Shown here piece by piece: positions 1 to 10,000 of a DNA stretch of 64,000 bases. Positions within the stretch are counted from its first letter, which is position 1. Each line of letters begins with the position of its first letter. The notes below the pieces were generated by a model, which searched no databases, had not been told where the DNA came from, and saw only the letters and a list, made by a program, of their open reading frames with translations. The position numbers were made by a program, and so were the translations under genes. The DNA is taken from NCBI GenBank assembly GCA_009859145.1, contig VRVR01000020.1, positions 124,001-188,000 on the forward strand, in the 5' to 3' direction. This DNA comes from Andalucia godoyi (taxonomy: Eukaryota > Discoba > Jakobea > Jakobida > Andaluciidae).

Positions 1-216
1 CTCAAAGTATGCCATCGAGGGATGGACACAGACGAAGTCGGTAATATCCCGGATGTAAGACATTCGTCTGCTCCTTTGTTTGTTCGTTTGTTTGTTTTTT
101 TCCTCCTTCCCGATACTATCCGCTGCAGGCAAAGTGATCTGCCGTGGCATTCGCATTATTTAGCAATGGTAATAAAAAGTTGGATCCCCGTCGATATTTC
201 GCGCATTCCTGTCTCT
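1..216. other. Window edge, no gene seen
   Basis: Short stretch downstream of the minus-strand transporter gene. It holds a GTTT-rich run near positions 76-100 and no reading frame that looks coding on either strand. Confidence 0.4.
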
Positions 217-1338
217 TCATTCTTCAGGCTCTCTTTCAGGCTGATTTCGGTACCGAAATTCTTCAAATTCCGGCTCAACGCTGTCGTCTTCGAGCGCTTG
301 GAAAGTACGCATCTCCAAATTGTCTTCACTGTCAGCAAGCCCATCGTGTTTGAAAGACTCTTCGATGTGCACGGGAGTCTCTTTGGACTTGGCATACAGC
401 ACTAGCGCAAGTCCAGACAAAATTAAGACACCACCAATAAGATCACTGATCAAAGGGGTCCCTCCAAACGCAATCCACGACGCACACGTAGCAAAAATGG
501 GTTGCAGTGGTTGGAAAGAGGACACGAAAAGAGGGGAGCTACGCTTGAGGGCAACACTGAACAGGATGTATCCAATCGTGGAGCCAACAAAAACCGCAAA
601 TAGAATCGTTCCCCAAACAATCAGCGGCATCGTGGAAAGCGCGACTCCGAGATCCATTCCAGGCTCGACGAACAGGACATCGATCCCCAAGAAGATTGAA
701 ATAAACAAACATCCGTACACAAAGAAATTCGCATTCACGCTCAGAACAGGCATGTGCGCCGAAACAGACTTTTGAAGGAAAACACTCCAAACGTTCAAAA
801 TGATTGTGGAAAAGCACAGCGTTGCACCCAAAGGCACATTTCTCCCTTCTGATGGAGAGTTTGCGTTATTGTCAGAAAAGAACGGGCGCAGCAGAATCAC
901 CACAAAGCATCCTACGACAGTACACAATATCCCAACGCCTTTGATCCAGGTAAACCGCTCTTTCTTCGTCAATATTGCGACGAATGACACCAGAGCCGGA
1001 GTGGTTGGCACAGCCAATGCAGCAATAATCGCATTGGAGAAGTACAGCCCAACGAGAAACATCAGCTGACTTCCCGATCCTGTGATCAGTCCAAGCAATA
1101 TCAAATCCTTGATGCACCGTCGCGGAGGAATGATTCTTTTCTTATCAAACACTGCTGCAAGAACACCCATTGGAACAATAGACATCCAGATACGCAGAGC
1201 AACAAAGAGCACGGGATACTCGTAGCCTTTCAGTGCGATCGACGACAATACATAATAAATAGCCCAAATCAGTTGGTTGAACACCAGCAGCACGGAAGAC
1301 AATATAATATCCCTTCGTTGCAAACAAAAAGCATTCAT
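217..1338 (-). CDS. EamA/DMT-superfamily transporter
   Basis: A 373-residue membrane protein read from the ATG at 1338; in-frame sequence upstream is not transporter-like. It has about ten hydrophobic segments arranged as two EamA halves, with the first helix near residues 10-30 (FNQLIWAIYYVLSSIAL) and a Pro-rich loop typical of the fold (AVPTTPALVSF, about residues 105-115). The second half ends near residue 320, followed by an acidic cytoplasmic tail of about 55 residues. Drug/metabolite transporters of this family move small organic solutes, and plant WAT1-like and nucleotide-sugar carriers are relatives. The substrate cannot be told from sequence. The gene stands alone, with the transposon relic upstream of its promoter. 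Confidence 0.85.
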   Translation of the reverse strand: MNAFCLQRRDIILSSVLLVFNQLIWAIYYVLSSIALKGYEYPVLFVALRIWMSIVPMGVLAAVFDKKRIIPPRRCIKDLILLGLITGSGSQLMFLVGLYFSNAIIAALAVPTTPALVSFVAILTKKERFTWIKGVGILCTVVGCFVVILLRPFFSDNNANSPSEGRNVPLGATLCFSTIILNVWSVFLQKSVSAHMPVLSVNANFFVYGCLFISIFLGIDVLFVEPGMDLGVALSTMPLIVWGTILFAVFVGSTIGYILFSVALKRSSPLFVSSFQPLQPIFATCASWIAFGGTPLISDLIGGVLILSGLALVLYAKSKETPVHIEESFKHDGLADSEDNLEMRTFQALEDDSVEPEFEEFRYRNQPEREPEE

Positions 1339-1596
1339 ATCGGAAAAAGGAACGTGCAAAACAACAATATTCAAAGACGGATTGAAATTACTGGAAATAA
1401 ATAATGGAAAACGGAAATGATGAGGTTCTGTCGATAAAGAAACTAACGCAAAAAATGCAACGCAACCACGCAACCATGCACTTTGAACAGCTTTTTCTCT
1501 TTATTTTCTTCTTTGTTTTTCTTTTTCTTTTTTTCGGTAGTGATGTTGCTGCAGCGATGTGATCAAGTTGAGAAGTCAAACAAACAGCAACGCGGA

Positions 1597-1903
1597 TAAA
1601 AAGCGGGACGCCATTTTTCGCGAACCATTGTGAACTCCTCCTCTTGAGTCGCTCAGCAATGCAATTGTGGACGAGAATGCCCAAATCAAAGCGCGAGTCA
1701 GCCGGAAATCGCATGCCGCTGAATAATAACACGTCATTGTCATGCATACGGAAAAGTATCCATAAACAGACACGGTCGATACTGGCCGACACTAGCACGT
1801 TTTGTTTCACAGGGAATTCGTGCTTACGCACGCTCGGCCAAAATTCAGCCGGTGGCACAGGCTCCGCATTTTCGACACGATTTAAGGCAGCATCCGTAGC
1901 CAT
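1597..1903 (-). pseudogene. Possible antisense ORF of the mobile-element relic
   Basis: From an ATG at 1903 the minus strand is open for about 100 codons across the conserved left block of the element (1717-1829); the frame continues to 1388 through low-complexity sequence that is probably not coding. The second element copy near 22 kb keeps the same ATG and first codons but lacks exactly 22 codons after codon 3, then shifts frame by one base and stops. An in-frame indel next to a conserved ATG hints that this strand once encoded protein, divergent to the Fanzor-like frame. I recognise no domain. Confidence 0.25.
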
Positions 1904-2210
1904 CTATTCTATCATTCGTTGGTTTGGTTTTTTGGTTTCACTTTTTGCAACGTTTGTTCCATAAGGCGACCGAGTATCGCGAGCGCCATGTTGCCATCGT
2001 GACGGAGGAGTGCACGTCCCATACGTGCGGGCGCTGCAGTGAGATCCATGCACGTCGAGGCGGAAGCAAAATGTTTGCATGTCCCGCGTGTAGCTCGCAA
2101 ATTGATCGAGATTGGGAACGGAGCGCAGAACATTTATCTGAAGAGCGCCGTGAGGCGTGTTGGGGCCTATCCCCTTCCTGGCAACGGGATGCAAGATTGA
2201 ATATGCATGT
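1717..2210 (+). mobile_element. Relic 1 of a Fanzor/TnpB-type transposon
   Basis: Two blocks here are nearly identical to blocks near 22 kb: 1717-1829 matches 21932-22046, and 2102-2210 matches 22231-22341. A short block at 1896-1920 matches 22046-22066. The order is the same, so both are copies of one element with different internal deletions. This copy keeps the end of a nuclease-like frame (zinc ribbon, see next entry) and has lost the N-terminal region. No terminal inverted repeats were seen, which fits IS607/IS605-type ancestry, but the true ends are not defined. Confidence 0.7.
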
Positions 2211-2220
2211 CTATTCGTAG
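1924..2220 (+). pseudogene. Fanzor/TnpB-like nuclease, C-terminal remnant with zinc ribbon
   Basis: The frame has no believable start but carries the diagnostic end of the OrfB/TnpB zinc-ribbon family. A segment FHKATEYRERHV leads into a TSHTCGRC motif, then a Gly-Gly-Ser-Lys turn, an ACPAC motif, and IDRD, the position of the last RuvC aspartate. The four cysteines (C-x2-C ... C-x2-C) and spacing match TnpB and eukaryotic Fanzor proteins, RNA-guided nucleases of IS605/IS607-like elements. The rest of the RuvC core and the N-terminus are missing, so the copy is inactive. A stop follows at 2218-2220. Confidence 0.72.
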
Positions 2221-3178
2221 ATATGCATGTTCATTGTATATTGCAGGGCGAATTCCTCACAAGAAGCAGTGGACACCTGAAGTTAATGGATTGCCCCTGT
2301 CTCATATTTCCGACAGTTTGATTGCCATGTCGAGCATTATCAGCCACTGAGCATCCAATGTTGGTGCAGTGTCGCGGTGAAGCGTGGTCTTTCACTTTTT
2401 GTTTTTGCAACAAAAACAAAACCAAAACCACAAACAAAAAAACACGGTGATTCAAGAGGAGGGACCTGCAGGATGGGCAGCTGTCAAACGCCTCTGTTCT
2501 GCGTCGGGTGTTGCGCCAACCTCCGTTAGCTGGCATGCAGTATTCGTTTTCGTGTACTGCAGATCCGTGTATGATGCTCGCTTGCGTGAAGCCTGCAACG
2601 GGGTCTGTGCTGTGAGACAACGTAACCGTGCGCTTCAGGGACGTGTGCTCTTGTCGCGATCCAATGAAGAGTGATGAATGTACATCTACCCAACATTGGT
2701 TGCGTGTGAGCGACTGTTATTGGTTTTGTAAATTGAAATCAAGAAGAGAAAACGTGATGCATGTGCAAACATCATACGACGCGAAGCAGAATTGCATGCC
2801 GCTGAACGTCTTGCCGATGTTGGTAAATCTGCGTGCGCCAACTCAGGCGTTCAGCCAAGACGGAGACTTGGCCGTACCATAAAAGTATCACACGGTATTC
2901 CTTACAGAAAAAAGAAAAAGAAGAAGAAAGGAGAGAAAGACGCAAAGAGAGAAGAAGAGAAACATGAAAAGAGAAAGTCCGCAAGAGACAGCGCGAAGAC
3001 TGCATTGTATTCTGACAGCGCGTCTACACATGTCAACCACCATTTCGAATGAAATACTTGAACGGTAAAAAGGTCAAAAGCTTGTCGTGGGGCTGCGAGA
3101 GCGCTTCCCGGGCCTCGACCCGAGTGCTTTTGTTTGCCAAACCCCCCAAAGTGAACGACAAAAACACGATGTGTACTC
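2211..3178. other. Intergenic, no gene recognised
   Basis: Between the relic and ALG10. It contains A/CAAAAC-rich runs near 2400-2450 and an AGAA-rich purine tract at about 2905-2985. Short open frames on both strands look like chance. Confidence 0.4.
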
Positions 3179-4567
3179 ATGGTGCTCCGAGGATCTAGAG
3201 CTTCGTATCCGCAGCCTCCGATCTCTGCTCTATATTTTGGTGCATTGTTCACTCTTGCGAGCGTTTGCTTCTGCCTGTTCCGAGATGCCATCAAAGATGA
3301 ACCGTGCGTGGATGAGTTTTTCCACTTGTCTCAAACAAGAGCGTACTGCACGACGCTGAGTGCGAATTGGAACTCCAAAATCACCACTTTTCCAGGGCTG
3401 TACTGGTTTGCGGTCATGATCCATCGGCTCGCTCCGTTTCCTCTGGAATGCTCAAACACATCGCTGCGGCTTATCAATCTCATCTTTTTCGCACTGCTTT
3501 CCGTTCTCTTCCCACGTGTGTTGTATGTGCAGTCTCGCTTCAAAAACCTTGGTTCTGTTTTGAAGTATTCAGCCATGCTGATGCTGTTCCCCGTCTTGTA
3601 CTTCTTTTTCTTTCTCTTTTATACGGATGCCGGCGGACTGTTTTTCATTCTCTTAACACTCTATTTCCATGAAACGCAGCGGTTGCGGTTGGCTGCTGTT
3701 TCTGGACTTTGGGCGGTATTGTTTCGACAAAATAACATCATATGGGTTCTCACATTCTGCCTTGCAGATGTTATGGCGGACTTCGCTCCAGTGTTCCTGC
3801 GCTGCCGGTCTCGCTTCGAAGGCGTGCGCCGATTTCCTGCATTTGTTCTCGGAAATCTGTGGAAATTGGCTGGAAGATTTTCCTCACAGATCTTGCTATT
3901 GCTGGGATTCTTCGTTTTCTTGGTCTGGAACGACTTTTCTACCGTGCTGGGTCACAAGGAATTTCATGAGAACAAGTTGCATTTGTCGCAACTTTTGTAT
4001 TTTTCCTTTCTGTATGCCACGAGTACTGCGTTCTTCTTTGTTGACTCTGTGTACGCGAGGCGATTCTTTGCATTTGCAGCTCGGCATCCCATATTGGTTG
4101 TCGGAGCGTTTGCGTTCTCTGCAGCAAGCCTTTGGTGTTCATTTCACGTTCATCTGTTCCTATTGTCGGACAATCGACACTACATGTTCTACTTGTTTCG
4201 ATGGATCATCAACCGGACTCCTTTGACCAGGTATCTTTTGGTCCCGTTGTTTGCTCTCTCACTTGTGAAACTAGTGTTTGATGTAAGTTTACTGGACTAC
4301 AATAGGAAAGCCAGGGCCATGGGTCTGCTACTGGGCACTGCACTGTACCTGGCTTCTGCGGTCCTCGTGGAGTTCCGGTATTTCATCGTGCCGACAATTT
4401 TGCTCATGGTAGCCGTCTATCCCGTCGGCTCTTCCTTCGTGCGCTTCTCTGCAGGAATTTGGCTAAATATCCTTTGCTTTGCGGTAGTGAACGTCACTGT
4501 CATTCTGGTGTTTCTGGAATACACGTTTGTGTACACTGATCTGTCTGTTGGCCGTTTCATGTGGTAG
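3179..4567 (+). CDS. ALG10: ALG10-type alpha-1,2-glucosyltransferase
   Basis: A 462-residue multi-pass protein of the DIE2/ALG10 family. After a first hydrophobic segment comes the family signature: an acidic DEFFHLSQ motif near residues 40-47, then a tyrosine/cysteine segment and the W-NSKITTFPGLYWF stretch. ALG10 adds the last glucose to the dolichol-linked oligosaccharide in the ER lumen before transfer to protein. About ten further hydrophobic segments follow, and length is close to yeast and human ALG10. The first ATG sits directly before the first membrane segment and is the likely start. Its presence implies a full Glc3Man9GlcNAc2 pathway. Confidence 0.9.
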   Translation: MVLRGSRASYPQPPISALYFGALFTLASVCFCLFRDAIKDEPCVDEFFHLSQTRAYCTTLSANWNSKITTFPGLYWFAVMIHRLAPFPLECSNTSLRLINLIFFALLSVLFPRVLYVQSRFKNLGSVLKYSAMLMLFPVLYFFFFLFYTDAGGLFFILLTLYFHETQRLRLAAVSGLWAVLFRQNNIIWVLTFCLADVMADFAPVFLRCRSRFEGVRRFPAFVLGNLWKLAGRFSSQILLLLGFFVFLVWNDFSTVLGHKEFHENKLHLSQLLYFSFLYATSTAFFFVDSVYARRFFAFAARHPILVVGAFAFSAASLWCSFHVHLFLLSDNRHYMFYLFRWIINRTPLTRYLLVPLFALSLVKLVFDVSLLDYNRKARAMGLLLGTALYLASAVLVEFRYFIVPTILLMVAVYPVGSSFVRFSAGIWLNILCFAVVNVTVILVFLEYTFVYTDLSVGRFMW

Positions 4568-4593
4568 CCAAAATTGCTATTATCGTTTGCTTT

Positions 4594-5049
4594 TTACAAT
4601 GCAATGGCGGCCATTAAACAGAAGGATGAGATGACAAGAGATTCGATGATCCCTTCTGGTCTGGATGCGTGCTCGTCGGAATGAATGTCATGCGCACGGC
4701 AGCTGGTTTTGGAAAGTACTGGAAGATCATCTTCGTATCGATCCAAGTTCAGCAGCATGCAGTAGACTCGACTGTGTTCATTGAATGTTTGGCACGACTC
4801 CAAATCCCAGAAAGCGTCGTGTCTGTCATCAGACTGCAGGAATCTCTGGTTCATGTAGCTGTGCGAGACCAACTCCTTCACGCACTCTGGACAACTTCTT
4901 AGACAGGGAAATGTGTCCTGGAAATGCAGAGATGTTTGGTTGCAGTGGGCAGTTCGAGAATTGACCGCCCAGCTTGTGCATTCCAAAGCACTGGAGGATC
5001 CCACTATGTACGGCGAAATTAATGCAACCAAGATAACCGTGTAGATCAT
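4594..5049 (-). CDS. Small Cys-rich secreted, possibly GPI-anchored protein
   Basis: Starting at the ATG at 5049, the 151-residue product opens with a signal peptide (MIYTVILVALISPYIVGSSS), then a short extracellular-looking domain with about nine cysteines, including a CLRSC-PEC cluster, and two N-Q-T/N-x-S type glycosylation possibilities. It ends in a hydrophobic tail of about 15 residues with no charged residues after it, which is how a GPI-attachment signal looks. The gene is convergent with ALG10, only 26 bp apart. The family is unrecognised. In-frame sequence upstream of the chosen ATG is basic and unlike a signal peptide. Confidence 0.6.
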   Translation of the reverse strand: MIYTVILVALISPYIVGSSSALECTSWAVNSRTAHCNQTSLHFQDTFPCLRSCPECVKELVSHSYMNQRFLQSDDRHDAFWDLESCQTFNEHSRVYCMLLNLDRYEDDLPVLSKTSCRAHDIHSDEHASRPEGIIESLVISSFCLMAAIAL

Positions 5050-5988
5050 GTCCGAACGCAAGCGTCTTTCAAGGTCCTCACAAACGGAAGATGAGGGAGG
5101 ACGGGGGAAAAAGAATTTGAGAATCTGCAAAAGGCATAGTGCCCCGTTTTCCCGCAGTTTGTTTGCGGCTGTGAACCCCGCTTTGACGGGGAATGACGTG
5201 GTTTTCTGTTCGATAATCCTGTCAAATGCGTTTTTGCATTCTACTGCAGTTTCTGCGCCTTTGAAACGCCCGCAGCAAAAATAGTCCTGTGCTATGCGTG
5301 TCAGCCGCCGATATTGGCGTCCATAGATTCATTTTGGCTGCATCTGACGTTGCCGACAAGATTTGACATTTTCCTACTAATGCACTGCAAGACAATGATC
5401 TCTACGCCAAATCGGAAGCTGCCAAGTGTAGAATCTTGGAGGGAAAGATCGGGGCACGCCCCTTGCATCGTTGTTTATGCAGAGATTCGATCAGTGTTGT
5501 TATCTTCCACGATTTTGAACTTTGGGATGATGAAATGCATCCGAACAGTAGCAGCACCTCAAGTCGTTCATTTTCTTTTTTTCTTTCCCCTCCCTCCTGT
5601 CCTTTTCCCCCTACTCCGAATTCGTTGTTTGGTTTGGCTCTTAAAATACTTGCACAGGCGACGTGAAGGCATGTACTCGCATTTCCCATCCAAAATTGGC
5701 TGCTCATGATATCTTGCTTTCCCGGCCGTTCTGCTTCACGAGGCGCGTCGTTTCCAGATTCTATCCAATGCCACTTGCATATTGAATTCGGCGTATTCGT
5801 TTATTGGATTCCATTCGATTGTATCCGACAGTGGAATCACCACCACCACTCCCAAAAACCCCTCTCTGTAGGACAATGTTTATTTCCCGGAAAAAATTTA
5901 GCAAGAGTTTTTTTTGTTTCCTTCCCGCGGTGATCACCGAAGTCTCAGACCGGGGGAATCGAACATCCGAGCGTTGCGGTGCCGGACA
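5050..5988. other. Intergenic, no gene recognised
   Basis: About 0.9 kb with a pyrimidine-rich run at 5565-5620. A tRNA-like TTCGATT loop on the minus strand near 5945-5965 lacks a pairing T stem. Open frames overlap on both strands and none is convincing. Confidence 0.35.
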
Positions 5989-6114
5989 ATGGACCATCCA
6001 CCCAAGCCTGTCAAAAATCCCGACGAAAACCCTGGCGATCTTGTTCATGCGTGGTCGTACAGCGATCCATGCTACAAATCATTGTCGGACAGAATAATCA
6101 CTAAGCGTTTCTGA
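5989..6114 (+). CDS. Candidate 41-residue protein or terminal exon
   Basis: A short frame from the ATG at 5989 reads MDHPPKPVKNPDENPGDL and ends in a basic KRF tail. Proline and charged residues, a single Trp and Tyr-rich centre give it a protein-like composition rather than a random one, and small mitochondrial accessory subunits can look like this. It could equally be the last exon of a gene whose earlier exon I could not place. No family is recognised. It lies 357 bp before the next gene on the same strand. Confidence 0.35.
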   Translation: MDHPPKPVKNPDENPGDLVHAWSYSDPCYKSLSDRIITKRF

Positions 6115-6471
6115 TTGAACAGAATTTTCATCACTTACATCCGCACAATCAATAAAAGCCAGCAGAAAGGGACCGCGAAACCTTCTAATCCATCCCCAGA
6201 ACTTTTAAAAACGAAATATTGGTATCTGTTGCATAAACGGAGGACAGGGAACAAACAAGCGCTGGTGTTCGGAAGTGGAAAAGCTGATTTTTGAAAAGGG
6301 AAAAAGAAAGCGTGAGCAAAGTTGACGGGAATGTTCGACATTTTTCGACAGTGGAGGGGGGGGGAAACCCCTCGGAAACAAGCAGGACGAAAACTGAAAA
6401 CCAACACAACGAATGCCGCATATTCTTCGTGCTTCGTTTACAAAGAAGCAGTCCGCCTCAGCACGTAGCAC
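6115..6471. other. Intergenic, likely 5' region of the next gene
   Basis: 357 bp with a G run at 6356-6364. No coding frame; probably the promoter and leader of the plus-strand gene at 6472. Confidence 0.4.
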
Positions 6472-6981
6472 ATGAAGCTTCGACGTCTGTCTCGGGGTGC
6501 GCCGGCAGCACTGGCTCTCGGTGTTGGAACGGTTGTGCTGTATGCAACGCAGTCTGAAAACCCTGCGGTCCTCAACTTCATTCGGTCCTCTGGTTGGGCC
6601 TCCTTGAAACCGCGTGTTTCAGAAGAGAAGAATCTTATTCCTGTTTTTGACGATATAGGGAAAATTCCGTATCCTGGTGACCAAGAGCAGTTTTTTAGTT
6701 TCATGAATAAGAGAATTCACGTTGCCGAAGTTCGGAAGAAAGCCGGGCTTGATGGATCTGGAAATCGCATGTCGGAAGCGGAGAAACGAGAGCTGCGGAA
6801 CAATGAAGCAAGAGACGAACAACTGACAGAGTTTATTTTGATGAAAATGAACGAAGATCCCAAAAGGTTCGAAGGACTATCGATCAATGACGTCAAGTAC
6901 AGACCTTTTCGTCCCGCGGACTGGGAAACCCATCCTCGAGCTCAACAGTTGTTGGCAAACTGGGAGGCACGGTTTCGATGA
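6472..6981 (+). CDS. Unknown protein with N-terminal membrane anchor
   Basis: A 169-residue protein whose basic start (MKLRRLSRGAP) runs into a hydrophobic helix (ALALGVGTVVLYA, about residues 12-24), consistent with a signal anchor or an inner-mitochondrial-membrane anchor. The rest is hydrophilic and helical, with many Glu/Lys/Arg, a MSEAEKRELRNNEARDEQL stretch near residue 100 and a C-terminal WETHPRAQQLLANWEARFR. I do not recognise a family. Topology suggests a single-pass protein with a soluble C-terminal domain. It is convergent with the coiled-coil gene, 47 bp apart. Confidence 0.65.
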   Translation: MKLRRLSRGAPAALALGVGTVVLYATQSENPAVLNFIRSSGWASLKPRVSEEKNLIPVFDDIGKIPYPGDQEQFFSFMNKRIHVAEVRKKAGLDGSGNRMSEAEKRELRNNEARDEQLTEFILMKMNEDPKRFEGLSINDVKYRPFRPADWETHPRAQQLLANWEARFR

Positions 6982-7028
6982 ATGCTAGCATGACTTCAGC
7001 GATTTCTGCATATCCTGCTTTCCAATTG

Positions 7029-10000
7029 CTATCTACACAACAATAGTTGATCAATCGTTGGTAGGATTTCGGAAGTCGCGTCTACTCGGAGACGATCCAT
7101 GACTTGTTGCAGAACCTTTGAGGCCTTTGTCAGCACAACAACCTGATTCTTGGAATCATCAACGGACTTCTTCATGTCCTCAATGCGCTTTAAAACGTGT
7201 GAGAACCGGGTGGAACTCGTGAGGCGATCAGTTGAACTTTGTGAGAATCCGAGGATCTCCAGCAACTGATCAAAGCGGGCGTCGAATCTAGTGAGTTTCA
7301 GGTAAACATCATTCAACCGAGGAATTAGGCAAACTTTGGTCGAAACATGGAAGAGCACCATGATATGGGAGATGAGGTCTTCGTCTGATATACAAATACT
7401 TGTGGACGTTTCAACTTCCCGCTTTCTTGGGTCTCCTTCACCAGATGAACTCAGTCGCGCATTGTCAGAACTCGCCACAAACTTCGCAGTGCGAGAAATC
7501 CGAACACTGCCAGCAGAAGCATCTTCAGGCAACGACGGAAGGATGGCTTTCGCACCTGTTGTCGGGTTTGTCTTCGGGCTAGTCGCTGGGCCTGAATTTG
7601 AAGTAGTGGAGGAAAAACACACAGGTACAACAAGCAGATTGGAGTCACCTCTAGAAAACACAGGAATTCCATCGACAACGGGAACATTCCCAATTCCTTC
7701 ATCTACCCCGATAACAGGTGACGTTGATGCTTCACACTGTGATTCTGCATCACACGCGTTTCGTTCAGGATGAATGTAGACGGCACCTAGATGACAGAAG
7801 GACAGATTTTTCCTGTTGTTCACGACAGGCTTTGACGAGTGCGCCGTCTTCCAAACGGAATCGACAGATTCTGTGTTGACACCTCTGGTTGCGAATGATG
7901 CAAGCTGATCCGTGTCCGTCTTCTTGCTGGTCGAAAAGGGGGTGCTTTTGAAGGAGTCGAGACTCTTGGTCGACATTTCTACACTCGCCTGCACGGACGC
8001 TACTCGAATGGCAACCCTGTTGTCCACAGCAGCATCACATACAGGAACATTCAGAGAGCTTGTTCCAGCGTTCTTCAAAACGGTGGACAAGTGCTCATCA
8101 TGCTTTTCGATTTGAGTGGAGATGCTACTGACAGTTCTCTTTTGCGAAATCTGATTCTTGAGACTTTCAAGTTCGCAAAACAGCTCGTCCATGTCGGGCT
8201 GACGTAAGTCAGTGGCAGTGGCTACAGAATCGCATTGATTGACAGTCTGCGCCAGTGCATGGTGGACATCTGGACTCGCTTGAACAGAGACGCTCACAAA
8301 ATCGCTATCCGCAATGCTATCAAAAGAAACTTGAACTGAAACATCGCTCGCAGCCTGAGACAACAGCAGCTGTCTATGCACTTGAATTTGTCGTTGCAAC
8401 TCGGTCTGATTGCAGATAACCTCCTCAAGATTGGCAAGCAACTCCGCTCGTTCCGCTTGCAACGCCGAACGATCGCGCATCAGCGTGGAGACATCAAAAT
8501 CGGATAAATCAGTCATGCAACTCTTTGCACAAACATCCACACTGCAATTTGAGGCCACGGACCTACAAAAGATGATTGGATCGCAGCCTTGGTTCTTCCG
8601 ATTTGGTAACAGTGAAAGCACCTCCAATTGCGACACGAGATCTCGGTTGGCCTCCTTCAATAGAATACAAGTCTTGACAGTATCTTCAAATTCATCCATT
8701 CCAATATCAGTCGAAACTCCAGCAGAGAGAACTGGAACAACTGCTGCAGACCCGGTAGATACCAGAGACAAGGTTGCGTTCGCACCAGTGGAAACTGTCT
8801 CCACATACGCCTGAACCGCTTGTGAATGCCCGCTCTCTTTGATTTCCACGACAGCGTTGCGAAAGGCCTCCAATGCTCGAAGTTTTTCGATTTGCGTATC
8901 AAGGAAATCTGAAGAAACATCTGTCGATGCTTCGACGTCAGACATCAAAGAACGCACCAACACGCCACGATGTTCCACGGACTTTTCATCACTCTCGGTC
9001 TGTTGCATCTTGTTGCAAGACAACGGTATAACTGGATGATCCGACAGAGTTGAAGTTGAAACGGAACGCGACAACAGCGGAGAACCAACGCTTCTCTCAT
9101 TCGCTGGGGGCCGGGTCTGAACTCCGAAATGATCAACGTCAACTTCTAAAGTTTGCGACACTTTCTCCGACATCTCCCCTGCGTCTGATTGAGTGGATGC
9201 AAACGATAAATTCTGCCCTTCAACAATTTCATGAATACGGAAGTCTTCGTCAACTAATTTGGAAAGTCTGAAAGAGTCTGCAGCGATTTTTTCGCTCTCG
9301 ATCAGTCGAACATCTCGAGCAAGGTCGTTGATCATTGCATCGTACTCGGGTCGACTGACATAATTGTGCCTGGTATGATTCTGAGCTAGCATAATCTTCT
9401 TTCCGAGAGATTCCCAGGCATCAAGTCTTTGAGAAAGTACAGAATCCACTCGCAGATCCTGCTTCGCAGGCGACGACTTTTGATCAAAAAGTATTTCAGC
9501 CAAGGAACTTTCCAGTTTCGCTTTTCGCTCTGATAACACCTCTCGGATTTTGATGATCTCGTTCCAAGGAGATGCAGATCCCTTCTCAGGAGAAAAAAAA
9601 GTCGGTTGCGGGGGTTTGCTCTCTTGTGCTGCAATTAAGGACATTATCTCCTCGCGAAGAACCTTCACAGAAGAATCCTCGAGCCCATCGAGCCTATCTA
9701 GCAGACGAACGATTTGCTGACGCAAAAAGGAGTTCTCTTCGTTCTTCGTCTCAAGAGACTTTGAAAGAAAATCAAGATCCGACGCAAGGAGCTCTTCACG
9801 TTGCTCGATGCTGTCCAGCGTCTCCAGAGTTGTTTTAATCAGCTCATCTTTGGCATTGATTTCATCACGAGTCTGGGCAAGGTGCATCTTCAAATCAGAA
9901 ATCGTACGACGAGCAGTAAGTAGTTGCGCTCGAGCACCGTCAAGATCCAGAGTCATTGCATCGTACTCGACACGCAAAACGTGGAAATCTGTCTTTGCCT

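Noticed and set aside
320-1069. Plus-strand ORFs across the DMT transporter
   Set aside because: Shadow frames of a clear membrane protein on the minus strand.
5930-6000. tRNA-like segment on the minus strand (GTTCGATTCCC)
   Set aside because: The stretch contains a T-loop-like TTCGATT but the flanking five bases do not pair and no D arm or acceptor stem can be drawn.
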